From the NCBI GenBank assembly GCA_964626565.1, contig CAZVFX010000004.1:40349-104348 (forward strand): DNA of 64,000 nucleotides, in the 5' to 3' direction. Positions 1 to 7,625 of the stretch are shown here, piece by piece. The notes beneath the pieces are model-generated. The model saw nothing but the letters and a program-made list of their open reading frames with translations, was not told where the DNA came from and did no database searches. Numbering within the stretch: the first letter of the stretch is position 1; each line of letters opens with the position of its first letter. A program made the position numbers and the translations under genes. Origin of the DNA: CAZVFX01 sp964626565. Its GTDB lineage: Bacteria; Myxococcota_A; UBA9042; CAIXZC01.

Positions 1-1251
1 CACAAGCGCCTGGGTACTCGCCTGTTCGAAGCGCTGGGGTTGGTGAAACATGTGCCTGCGGAATGGCGCATCGGGGTGATACTGGAGCGTTTCTTGAGCG
101 GCTATCTGGGGAAGTACCAGTATACGCTGAAACCCCTCAACTTCTTCGATGCTGACCCCCAACTGGGAACCGCGATCACGGACTATCTGGCAGGAAAGAC
201 CTCGCTCTTTCCGCGCTTCATCGCGACGGAGGGTGCGACTGCCAATTCATATGTGCTCAGCGGGTTGGTGAAAGTGCCCTTTGTCACTTCCGAGAAGGCC
301 ACCGCGTTCAAGATCCCCCGCTCGGTGCGCAATCCGTTGCGCAAGCGCATTGAGGGAACGATCACCATGATCGAATCCCGCGCGACGGAGAACGAGAGAA
401 AGATCTCGGACCTCGAATATACCCTTACCAATCCCCACTTCTACCCCAAGGCGAAAAAGAACTCTCGCTATCGGACCGGTATGGAGAAGAAACTCGCACG
501 CCTCAAAGAGGACAAAGCTGAGAACGATGCGAAACTAAAGGCCCTCAAGGAGCAGTTGGAAGTAACCGAAGACGTGTTCCAGATCGAGATCACCGGGACC
601 ATCAAGGATACCACCGTGAGCGGTGAAATCTCCATCCAGTTAGTGGCTGCCCCGTCCGGCGATATTCTCCTGGACGAGACCCAGCCGGTGACTTTCCTGC
701 ACACCGCGGTCCACGTGGACCCGCTGGAGAAGTTCAACTTCCCGGGCTCGGTTCTTACTGGTGCCCGGCGCACTCCCAACGAACTGGCTGCCAAGAAGAT
801 TGCCGACATGATGCTGACCTCAGTGATCTCCGGAGAAACAGCCAACCTCAAGTGGCTGCTCGAGAAGTTCGCCGGGGGGATCATCACCAACGCGGAAGAA
901 GACTCCCTGGTGGAGCTGCTCTTGCTCAACGCGGATCTCTATCGCCAATCGCTGGATGCGCGCAAGGAATACCGGGAATTGATCAAGACCAGGGCGGGTT
1001 CAAGCGCGGCCATCGACGTGACTGTCTCGTACGATAAGTCCCGGGGCCTGGGCCGCAAGGGCATCGTAATCGACGTCAAATACAACGACTCAGCCGCCGC
1101 ATCCGAGCGCATGGACCTGCTCAAAAGCATCCACCGACCCTATTGGGAGCTGCAGGAGATGGTGGAAGGTTTCTTGAAGATCCGATTCGGATTGACCAGG
1201 AAGTTGTTCCTGGAAGCCCGGAAAACCCTGGACGATATGCTGGAAAAGTAG
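1..1251 (+). CDS. Hypothetical protein with central coiled coil, 5' end cut by the window
   Basis: I do not recognise this protein. The frame is open to the left edge of the window without a stop, so the gene probably begins outside; a TTG at position 40 is the first possible start inside. About 416 residues are visible. After the TTG, residues about 95-175 are rich in Lys, Glu and Leu with heptad spacing (for example KKLARLKEDKAENDAKLKAL) and look like a coiled coil. The flanking parts look globular, with beta-like stretches after the coil and a helical C-terminus. No signal peptide or membrane segment is visible in the part present. It converges on the malic enzyme gene with four bases between the stop codons and no hairpin terminator. 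Possibly a large cytoplasmic protein fragment; no function is assigned. Confidence 0.6.
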   Translation, partial: HKRLGTRLFEALGLVKHVPAEWRIGVILERFLSGYLGKYQYTLKPLNFFDADPQLGTAITDYLAGKTSLFPRFIATEGATANSYVLSGLVKVPFVTSEKATAFKIPRSVRNPLRKRIEGTITMIESRATENERKISDLEYTLTNPHFYPKAKKNSRYRTGMEKKLARLKEDKAENDAKLKALKEQLEVTEDVFQIEITGTIKDTTVSGEISIQLVAAPSGDILLDETQPVTFLHTAVHVDPLEKFNFPGSVLTGARRTPNELAAKKIADMMLTSVISGETANLKWLLEKFAGGIITNAEEDSLVELLLLNADLYRQSLDARKEYRELIKTRAGSSAAIDVTVSYDKSRGLGRKGIVIDVKYNDSAAASERMDLLKSIHRPYWELQEMVEGFLKIRFGLTRKLFLEARKTLDDMLEK

Positions 1252-1255
1252 AGCT

Positions 1256-2599
1256 TTAGGCCGGAGCTGCGGGGATGAACCCTTCCTTCATCAGGTACTC
1301 TATCTCCTGCCGCGCCCGCTTAATGGTGATTTCGGCAATTTCGAAAGCCTGGGACGGGGTCAGCTTCACCCGAGCCACTCCCTGCTCAATCGCCTTCTGA
1401 CCTACTGCCACTGCTTCGCGGGGGAACACCTCCCATTCGTCCATAGTGGGAATGAGGTAGTCTTCCCGCAGGCCCTTGTCCTCGGCGCACTTGGCCAGTT
1501 CGTAGGCTGCGGCAATGCACATTTCATCAGTAATGGTGGTGGCCATTACGTCCAGCGTACCCCGGAAAATGGCCGGGAAACCGAGTGAGTTGTTCACCTG
1601 GTTGGGGAAGTCGGAACGGCCCGTCGCAACTACCCTGGCCCCCGCCTCCTTGGCCTCCCAAGGCCAAATCTCAGGGATCGGGTTGGCGCACACGAAGACG
1701 ATGGAATCGTTGGCCATCTTTTCGATCCACTCCTTCTTAACCACGTCGGGGCCCGATGCAGACAACGAGATCAGAACGTCCGCACCTTCCATCGCTTCTG
1801 CAATCTCGCCGTCGTAGTTGTGGGGGTTGGTGTGGAGAGCCATTTCATACTTGGCGTATTCCGACTGCTCCAGACCCGGCCGGGTGCGGGCAATGCCGCC
1901 CTGGCGATCAAACAGGATCATTTTGTCGCCGTCCACGCCCGCAGAAAGCAGCAGGCGGCAGATCGCAATGTTGGACGCGCCGGCGCCGTTCATCACCACC
2001 CGCACCTTGTCCATGGGCTTGTCTACGATCTTCAACGCGTTGATGAGCCCTGCCACCGTAACCGCGGCAGTGCCCTGCTGGTCGTCGTGCCACACCGGAA
2101 TACGGCATTCCTCGCGCAGCGTGTCCAGGATACGGAAACACTTGGGTTTCTCGATGTCCTCCAGGTTCACGCCGCCGAACGTCGGCTGCAACAGCTTCAC
2201 CGTACGAATGAACTCGTCCGGGTCCTTGGTGTCCAGCGCCAGGGGGAAGGCATCCACGCCGCCAAGGTATTTGAACAGGATGCACTTGCCTTCCATCACC
2301 GGCAGACTCGCCTCCGGGCCGATGTCGCCAAGCCCCAACACCCGAGTGCCATCGGTGATTACGGCCACCATGTTGGCCTTGTTGGTGTGTTCGAAAACAG
2401 TCTCAGGGTTCTTGTGGATGTCCTTGCACGGCTCAGCGACACCCGGTGTGTACCAGATCGCAAAGTCATCGACATTGCGAATGGCGCATTTGGGCAGCAC
2501 CTTCACCTTGCCCCGATAGAACGGGTGGAGCTTCATCGCATCTTCGGCAGGTTTGTAAGCTTTGGCCAGCAACTCTTCTTTGGAAAGTTTGTCACTCAT
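1256..2599 (-). CDS. maeB: Malic enzyme (malate dehydrogenase, oxaloacetate-decarboxylating)
   Basis: Oxidative decarboxylation of malate to pyruvate, producing NAD(P)H in the cytoplasm. The 447-residue protein carries the family signature YTPGVAEPC near residue 50 (catalytic Tyr), a Lys-containing stretch EGKCILFKYLGGVDAFP, the metal-site region LEDIEKPKCF, DDQQGTA and a Rossmann glycine motif NGAGASNIAI. It matches the short bacterial form; the C-terminal phosphotransacetylase-like domain of long MaeB enzymes is absent. An ATG 27 bases upstream is possible, but GAGGG lies seven bases before the ATG chosen at 2599. It is transcribed alone from a likely promoter at 2666-2694. Whether NAD or NADP is preferred cannot be read from the sequence. 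Confidence 0.93.
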   Translation of the reverse strand: MSDKLSKEELLAKAYKPAEDAMKLHPFYRGKVKVLPKCAIRNVDDFAIWYTPGVAEPCKDIHKNPETVFEHTNKANMVAVITDGTRVLGLGDIGPEASLPVMEGKCILFKYLGGVDAFPLALDTKDPDEFIRTVKLLQPTFGGVNLEDIEKPKCFRILDTLREECRIPVWHDDQQGTAAVTVAGLINALKIVDKPMDKVRVVMNGAGASNIAICRLLLSAGVDGDKMILFDRQGGIARTRPGLEQSEYAKYEMALHTNPHNYDGEIAEAMEGADVLISLSASGPDVVKKEWIEKMANDSIVFVCANPIPEIWPWEAKEAGARVVATGRSDFPNQVNNSLGFPAIFRGTLDVMATTITDEMCIAAAYELAKCAEDKGLREDYLIPTMDEWEVFPREAVAVGQKAIEQGVARVKLTPSQAFEIAEITIKRARQEIEYLMKEGFIPAAPA

Positions 2600-2665
2600 G
2601 GTCGACCCTCGTCCAGGTTTGTTCATCCCGTTTTCAATGTCACCAAGTCCGTCAAGACCGTGGGC

Positions 2666-2694
2666 ACGCTAGCACTTTTCGACGCGGTGCGCAA
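2666..2694 (-). promoter_or_regulatory. Predicted sigma70-type promoter for malic enzyme
   Basis: On the minus strand TTGCGC is followed after 17 bases by TAGCGT, about 65 bases upstream of the malic enzyme start. It lies in the only gap between this gene and the upstream membrane-protein gene. Confidence 0.4.
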
Positions 2695-2722
2695 GGCCCT
2701 AAGTTGGGTAATAAATACCTAC

Positions 2723-4261
2723 TCACCACAGCTCAAAAAGAGTGTTGATATTGCTAAAGGACTCCACCACACTCCTGACGCCTTCACGAAAGCCCTCCAC
2801 CGACACTGCCAGAAAGGCATACAACTGGCTCGATGTCAGCGGCACAAACCTCACCAGATCCTGATCTCTCGACCCGCCGGAGTAGTAGGCGGCCCGTTCG
2901 CCGGTGGCCAGCACCATGGCGTTTCTGCCCGGCATGTTCTGAGGGTATTCGAAGTTCGGGTCGTAGACCGCGAACAGGCTGGCGTTCTCAAACTGCCATC
3001 CCTTGAACACAACAAAAGCGTGCCCCGAGTCCAGCATCGCGAAAGAGTGGAGCTTCCGCCGGGTCTTCAGCAACTTCCGCCGGAGTCGGAAGCCGGCCAC
3101 CACCGGCAGTCTTCCTTCCTCCAATTCCGCCCACAGGTGTTCCTCCACCCGGGCTTGCGGGTCCCTTAGTACCGCCCGCACCGTCTCCTTGATGTTGAAG
3201 GGGTTGAGGTTTTCGAGGTGCAGCAACGACATCAGCCCGGTTACCAGTTGGGATTCTTTGGCGCTCAATTCCCTGAAGCTCACGCTGGAGCGGAATACTA
3301 GCGGCCGACGGGAGATCATGGACTCCAGCAGTTTGACCGGTGACAGGCTGTCCGCAGCCACTCCCGGGCGATTGCCGAACTCAACATGCTCGAAGAACAG
3401 CTTGACCGCAAGCGCGATGCCAACACAGGTCCCCTGGGTCAACCGGGAGAGCCAACCCTTTTCGAAATTGGCGAACGAGGGTGTATCCACGTAAGGGTCG
3501 AGGCCGGAATCCAGGGCCTGAACGAGCCGCCCGAGAGAGGGAGTGTCCGGGGTCACCGGGACGACCACTTCCTGGTCGCAGGCCTCCACCGAGATCTTCC
3601 CCCAGCGGGCGGGATCCCCGTGGGCCGTGGACAGATTGAACACCGGATAGACCACCGCGGTGCCTGACCCCTCGAACCGGCGGGTGCCGTCAGGAAAGGC
3701 CAACGATTCCGGGAGTGACACTGTGAAGTCGCCGGTGCACTCCACCTCCAAGGCCAGGTGGGTCACCGCGTTCCATCTGTTTACCGCCACTCGCTCCGGA
3801 AATACGGTTAAGGTGCCGGTTCGAGTCTTCTTCTTCACCGCGCGGGAAGTGCGAAACGACCTGGACACCAGGGGCAACTGTGCGACCCCCCCCGCCTCGT
3901 CCGTGGCATAGACCTCCCAGCGGTAATCCCGTCCGGGAGTGAGCACGCCGTAGGGAAGGGTCACCTGGTCGGCTTTGACCCGTTCAGCGTAGGTTATTTC
4001 CCCCTGGTCATCTTCCAGCCTGAACTCCCAGGCAGGAGTCTCCCCTTCCGGCCATCGGAAAGTGGCCATGGATTCCTGCACCACTGCTCCTTCCGGAGGA
4101 AAGGCCGAGGTGCCCGGAGCTTCGTCCGGAGTTCTGAAGAATGTGATCCACGCCAGGAAACCGGCCGCGGCCAGCGCGGCCACTACTGAAAGGGCAGCCC
4201 CCAACTTCACGAAAAACCAGAATCTGTTTGCGTCGTCTCGCACCAGGTTACCGTATAGCAA
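2723..4261 (-). CDS. Membrane-anchored protein with Ig/FN3-like and papain-like cysteine-peptidase-type domains
   Basis: The 512-residue protein has a short cytoplasmic N-terminus, one membrane helix at about 17-40 (FVKLGAALSVVAALAAAGFL), a fibronectin/Ig-like stretch at about 50-130, and a C-terminal domain that can be read as a papain-like fold. There, TQGTCVGIAL would hold the nucleophilic Cys, GHAFVVF the His and YDPN the Asp/Asn. The family is not one I can name, and the peptidase role is inference from the Cys-His-Asp order. The TTG start at 4261 overlaps the end of the phosphomevalonate kinase gene by 14 bases; a GTG at 4243 would leave a four-base gap. It is the last gene of the leftward holC-mvaD-mvaK2 group. 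It probably acts on the outer face of the inner membrane. Confidence 0.7.
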   Translation of the reverse strand: MLYGNLVRDDANRFWFFVKLGAALSVVAALAAAGFLAWITFFRTPDEAPGTSAFPPEGAVVQESMATFRWPEGETPAWEFRLEDDQGEITYAERVKADQVTLPYGVLTPGRDYRWEVYATDEAGGVAQLPLVSRSFRTSRAVKKKTRTGTLTVFPERVAVNRWNAVTHLALEVECTGDFTVSLPESLAFPDGTRRFEGSGTAVVYPVFNLSTAHGDPARWGKISVEACDQEVVVPVTPDTPSLGRLVQALDSGLDPYVDTPSFANFEKGWLSRLTQGTCVGIALAVKLFFEHVEFGNRPGVAADSLSPVKLLESMISRRPLVFRSSVSFRELSAKESQLVTGLMSLLHLENLNPFNIKETVRAVLRDPQARVEEHLWAELEEGRLPVVAGFRLRRKLLKTRRKLHSFAMLDSGHAFVVFKGWQFENASLFAVYDPNFEYPQNMPGRNAMVLATGERAAYYSGGSRDQDLVRFVPLTSSQLYAFLAVSVEGFREGVRSVVESFSNINTLFELW

Positions 4262-5216
4262 TCAGGGCGGGAGTAAAGCTTGTCGCCTTGAAACCCGCAC
4301 TTCGCCAAGCCCGCACGACTCGGGTCGCCCCATCGGCATCGAACGCGAAGCCCACCACCAGGTCGCCCCCCCCCGCTCCCGAAATCCGTGCCGGTATCTT
4401 TGCCCCACCAGCGATGGCGAGGAGTTGCTTCAGTTCGGTTGTGAAGATGCCTATTCCACCGTCCCGGTCTAATCGCTCCAGCGACGCGTGTGCCCGGTCC
4501 ACCAGCTCCTGCACGCCAGCCTGCTCCTGCCCGGCCCATAACGCGTGACACAAACGGTTGGAAACGGTTCGGTGGTGGTCCAGCGTCCGGCGGAAAGCCT
4601 TTTTGGTGAGCGCGCCGTGGAAGCGTTTCAGTAACGCGGCAGTGTCCGATGAACACCCGCTGTCCGCGGCGACCAGGTGGAGGTTGCCGGCAGAAGGCGC
4701 CACCGACAATCCCGCGGGCGGGCGATAGAGCACCATGCCCCCGTACGCACACGTGGCCACGTCGTACCCCGACCCGCCCGACTGAACCCGGGCGTGTGCG
4801 GCGGCCGCCACCCGAAAGACTTCCTCCGGCGTCAATTCCAACCCCGCGGCCGCGGCTGCACCGACTACCGTACCCACCGTCAGGGCGCTGCTGGCGCCCG
4901 ATAGGGCAAGACCCCCTTGTTGCCGCTGGAATTCCAGCTTCACCCCGGTGACTTTGCCCCCGTAGCTTTCCTGCAGCAACTTCAGACTCCAAAGCGGAAA
5001 GAGCAGCGCGGGGTGGGGGAGCGAGTCGAAGCGGTCAGGCAACCCGGCTGTGGAGTACTCCGTACCCAGGTCAGGAAGAGAGATGTGAACGCCTGCGGCA
5101 GGATGAGCCGAGACGGCAAAACCCGGTTGCACCGCCACGGCCAGCGCAGACCCTTCCGGCTCGAGCACCGAGTACTCTCCTGCGAGCATGATCTTCTGTG
5201 GAACGAGTAGCTGCAA
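4248..5216 (-). CDS. mvaK2: Phosphomevalonate kinase (GHMP kinase family)
   Basis: GHMP-superfamily kinase of 322 residues, expected to phosphorylate phosphomevalonate to diphosphomevalonate, the substrate of the neighbouring decarboxylase. Visible are the N-terminal KIMLAGEYSVLEP motif, the ATP-loop region GGLALSGASSALTVG near residue 90, GSGYDVATCAYGG near residue 150 (typical of phosphomevalonate kinases), and C-terminal ISGAGGGD. Mevalonate kinase is the main alternative. The start is odd. A stop codon lies immediately upstream in frame, so translation must begin at TTG 5216 to keep the conserved N-terminus. That TTG lies inside the first unit of a heptamer repeat array and has no Shine-Dalgarno sequence. 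Expression may depend on coupling to mvaD. Confidence 0.8.
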   Translation of the reverse strand: MQLLVPQKIMLAGEYSVLEPEGSALAVAVQPGFAVSAHPAAGVHISLPDLGTEYSTAGLPDRFDSLPHPALLFPLWSLKLLQESYGGKVTGVKLEFQRQQGGLALSGASSALTVGTVVGAAAAAGLELTPEEVFRVAAAAHARVQSGGSGYDVATCAYGGMVLYRPPAGLSVAPSAGNLHLVAADSGCSSDTAALLKRFHGALTKKAFRRTLDHHRTVSNRLCHALWAGQEQAGVQELVDRAHASLERLDRDGGIGIFTTELKQLLAIAGGAKIPARISGAGGGDLVVGFAFDADGATRVVRAWRSAGFKATSFTPALIAIR

Positions 5217-5290
5217 TTATCAATTACCAATTCTCAATTATCAATTTTCAATTCACTGCTCACCGCTCACTGCTCACTGCTCACTGCTCA
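5214..5290. repeat. Heptamer array, six CAATTNN plus five CTGCTCA-type units
   Basis: Eleven consecutive seven-base units fill 77 bases exactly: CAATTNN six times (5214-5255), then five CTGCTCA-type units, one of them CCGCTCA (5256-5290). The change of family keeps the seven-base phase. The array contains the mvaD stop codon (5274-5276) and the TTG start of mvaK2 (5214-5216). Confidence 0.95.
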
Positions 5291-6272
5291 CCACCCGGAC
5301 GCCGGGGCCGGGTTTACATTTCAAGATCCTGGCGTCGGGCAGCAGTTTGGTCATGGCGTCTACCACCTCGTCTACATGCTCATCGAGGGTGAACAGAATC
5401 GGATTGGGGCCTGCATCCAGGGTGTGAAAAAGGGGCAGCCGAGCGGATAGGTCGGCCACCAACTCCAGCGCCAGCACCGTTTGCGAAGTTACATAAAGAA
5501 TGGGCGGGTGCGCTTGCAGACAAAGTGCGTGCATGGCCATGGCGCTGGTTCGACTTATCTTGGCCAGCTCCCGGAAGTTCCGGTCGCCGATGGCTTTCAC
5601 CGCTTTCCCTGCAAGTCGGTTACATTGGGCAACCCACGAGTCAAAACCCGGGGCGGATTGGGCGCAGCGCGCCATTCCTTTGGTGGACGAAACGCCCTTG
5701 GCCCGTGTGTCGAGCATCACAACCACAATAGCCAACTCGGGCCAGTGGCCGGCCGGGGCGACGCTCTTGGCAAAGCTGTCGCTGCCGTCGGTCAGTGAGC
5801 CGCAGTTCCAGCGGACGAAGCCGTCGGGTACCGATCGGCTGGCCGAGCCGGACCCCAGCCTCGCCAGGGCGGAGAGTTCTCGTTCAGACGGCTCCATGCC
5901 GTGGAGTGCGGCAACCGCGCGCGCCGTGGCCGCCATGGCCGCGGCCGAGCCGGCCAACCCCACCCGCGCAGGAAGGGAGGTGGTTATCCGGGTCGCTACC
6001 GGGAAGTCGAGGCCGGTGCGTTCCCGCACCCACTTGAATATCCGGGCGAAGCGGGAGAAATGGGGCGGCCCGAGGGGGGCGTCATTCCACCACACCTCGT
6101 CGCCCGAGCTGCTTTCGCTTTCACTCAGTTCGACTTGGGTGTGGAAGCGGTCCAGACACACTGACACGCTGTCGGCCACAGGGAGATTCAGACCCGGATC
6201 CCGCTTGCCCCAGTACTTGACGAAAGCAATATTCGGCGCCGCCTCTGCAACCGTCTTGAGTGTTCCTGACAT
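5274..6272 (-). CDS. mvaD: Diphosphomevalonate decarboxylase
   Basis: Catalyses ATP-dependent decarboxylation of diphosphomevalonate to isopentenyl diphosphate, the last step of the mevalonate route. The 332-residue protein begins with the family hallmark APNIAFVKYWGKRD followed by NLPVADSVSVCLD. It has GLAGSAAAMAA in the ATP loop and GSGSASRSV around residue 145, and DAGPNPILFTLDE near the C-terminus. Length fits the family. It lies 44 bases downstream of a secreted-protein gene and upstream of mvaK2. Its last residues, VVSSEQ, and its stop codon are encoded by units of the heptamer array. Other mevalonate genes (HMG-CoA synthase and reductase, mevalonate kinase) are not in this window. Confidence 0.95.
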   Translation of the reverse strand: MSGTLKTVAEAAPNIAFVKYWGKRDPGLNLPVADSVSVCLDRFHTQVELSESESSSGDEVWWNDAPLGPPHFSRFARIFKWVRERTGLDFPVATRITTSLPARVGLAGSAAAMAATARAVAALHGMEPSERELSALARLGSGSASRSVPDGFVRWNCGSLTDGSDSFAKSVAPAGHWPELAIVVVMLDTRAKGVSSTKGMARCAQSAPGFDSWVAQCNRLAGKAVKAIGDRNFRELAKISRTSAMAMHALCLQAHPPILYVTSQTVLALELVADLSARLPLFHTLDAGPNPILFTLDEHVDEVVDAMTKLLPDARILKCKPGPGVRVVSSEQ

Positions 6273-6316
6273 GGCCCCGTCTTTCCTACCGCCTACAGCC
6301 TCTCCGTCCCTACCAT

Positions 6317-6904
6317 CTATTTCGCATCAATGTAGAAGGTGTCGGCCGCGTCGCCGTAGTCGCTTCCTTTGCGCGCATAATTGAGCAGCAGTTCATGAAT
6401 CTCAAGGGTGCCCTGCTTCGGCTCGCCGCGTCCTACCAGAATGGAGAAGGTGTCTGCACCGCTGCCCGCCTCCGCCTGCTCCCGCAGCGACTTGATCTCC
6501 AGTGAGTTGTTCCCCTTCTTGAGGTACAGGGTGATCTCGATGGTGAGCTTGTCTTGCGCCGAAGTAAACGCCTTGATCTGCTTGTCGTTGATCCAGACCT
6601 CGAACTTGTACGGCACCTTGCCGGGTGAGCTGGTTTGCGTGAACAGGAAGTAGCGGTTCTCCAGATTGCTCACCGGCACTGCAGTTGCCGTGGCCTGGGT
6701 GCCGGTGGCGGCAGTGGGCAGCACCTTGAATTCCGGGGCGGTTACGTAGAGGTCCCCCCGGGCGTTGAACGTAACGGTGCAATTGTCCAGGGTCAGGTTG
6801 GTGATCCCCCTTACCTGTTGGCCGTTGACGTAGATGTCTGCTGCATGTGCGGCAAGGCCCAATAGCAGGCAGGTAGCGAAAACAACCGAAGTAACAATCC
6901 TCAT
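6317..6904 (-). CDS. Hypothetical secreted protein
   Basis: A 195-residue protein with a clear signal peptide (MRIVTSVVFATCLLLGLAAHA, cleavage after AHA). The mature part looks mostly beta and includes DIYVNGQQVRGITNLTLDNC, a style of sequence common in predicted periplasmic proteins of myxobacteria-like lineages. I recognise no catalytic motif. The ATG at 6904 was chosen because AGGAGG lies seven bases upstream and a signal peptide follows; the longer open frame runs into holC. It starts one base after the holC stop codon, so the two are probably coupled. It is followed by mvaD. Confidence 0.8.
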   Translation of the reverse strand: MRIVTSVVFATCLLLGLAAHAADIYVNGQQVRGITNLTLDNCTVTFNARGDLYVTAPEFKVLPTAATGTQATATAVPVSNLENRYFLFTQTSSPGKVPYKFEVWINDKQIKAFTSAQDKLTIEITLYLKKGNNSLEIKSLREQAEAGSGADTFSILVGRGEPKQGTLEIHELLLNYARKGSDYGDAADTFYIDAK

Positions 6905-6905
6905 A

Positions 6906-7364
6906 TCAAACCTCCTCGAGAGTCGTTCTGTGGGAGGGTACAACACCCATTTCCTTGTATCTCTCCCACTTCCTCCGGGAGGCCTGGCGCGCAGCCGGGC
7001 TGTCCGGGGGTACGAATTCATATACGGCGATCTCAGTTTCTGATGACTGCACAACGGATGCGGCCACCGCCTCGTCCGAGAAATTCATGATGACGTCGGC
7101 CGCGGGCCGCTCGGACCCGGGCATGGAAACCACTATCCGTTCCAGAGGGGAGGTCTGAGCCCCCACTAAGGAGTGTGGCAGGAAGCTGCCATCGTCATAC
7201 GTCCACAGCAGATCGTTCATGACTCTGGCCTGCTCCTCACCGGCCGTGAAGACCGCTACCGTGGACCCCGCCTCGACGTGTTTCTGGGCAAAATGGCAGA
7301 GGCGCTTCATAAATGCGCCTTTTCCTCGTCCCGGCACTCCGATGAATGTGATCTTGGCAGCCAC
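6906..7364 (-). CDS. holC: DNA polymerase III chi subunit-like protein
   Basis: The 152-residue protein resembles HolC, the clamp-loader accessory subunit that contacts SSB. The order is a beta strand KITFIGVP, a helix with FMKRLCHFAQKHVEAG, then TVAVFTAGEEQARVMNDLLWTY, then GSFLPHSLVG and PLERIVVS. The W-T-(F/Y)-D-D...S-F-L-P-H pattern is the strongest match. A GTG at 7379 is possible; the GTG at 7364 is preferred because GGGAGG stands seven bases before it and a promoter at 7397-7425 would give a short leader. It is the first gene of the group leading into mvaD and mvaK2. No psi subunit gene is nearby. Confidence 0.75.
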   Translation of the reverse strand: MAAKITFIGVPGRGKGAFMKRLCHFAQKHVEAGSTVAVFTAGEEQARVMNDLLWTYDDGSFLPHSLVGAQTSPLERIVVSMPGSERPAADVIMNFSDEAVAASVVQSSETEIAVYEFVPPDSPAARQASRRKWERYKEMGVVPSHRTTLEEV

Positions 7365-7396
7365 GGCCGGGCCTCCCACAGGTTATAGGCAGGATA

Positions 7397-7425
7397 TCAC
7401 TACCATTCGTGACCACAGGCGTCAA
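7397..7425 (-). promoter_or_regulatory. Predicted sigma70-type promoter for the holC-mvaD group
   Basis: On the minus strand TTGACG, 17 bases, TAGTGA; about 30 bases upstream of the chosen holC start. Confidence 0.45.
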
Positions 7426-7571
7426 GTGCAGCCACCGGTGGAAACCTCCCTGCCTCACCGGTGTCTAGTCCCCGGGGTGGCGGTATTTGTGACAGTGGCA
7501 ATGCTATACCTGCCGCTTGTCGCCCTGAGTTTGCCTTGAGCGTCAGCCGAAGGGCCTGCGGGCTAATTTAC

Positions 7572-7599
7572 TTGCATGCGGGCGAGTGGAGGTGATAAA
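7572..7599 (+). promoter_or_regulatory. Possible promoter for the GYF_2/AgmX-type protein
   Basis: TTGCAT, 16 bases, GATAAA, ending 26 bases before the start codon at 7626. The rest of the 7365-7625 gap holds nothing else I can name. Confidence 0.3.
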
Positions 7600-7625
7600 C
7601 TTCCGAAGACATTTGTGAGGCTGGA

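Noticed and set aside
1820..3169. A 449-codon plus-strand open frame across malic enzyme and its neighbour
   Set aside because: Antisense shadow of two well-supported genes; composition (His/Arg/Gln-rich, no domains) is typical of reversed GC-rich coding sequence.
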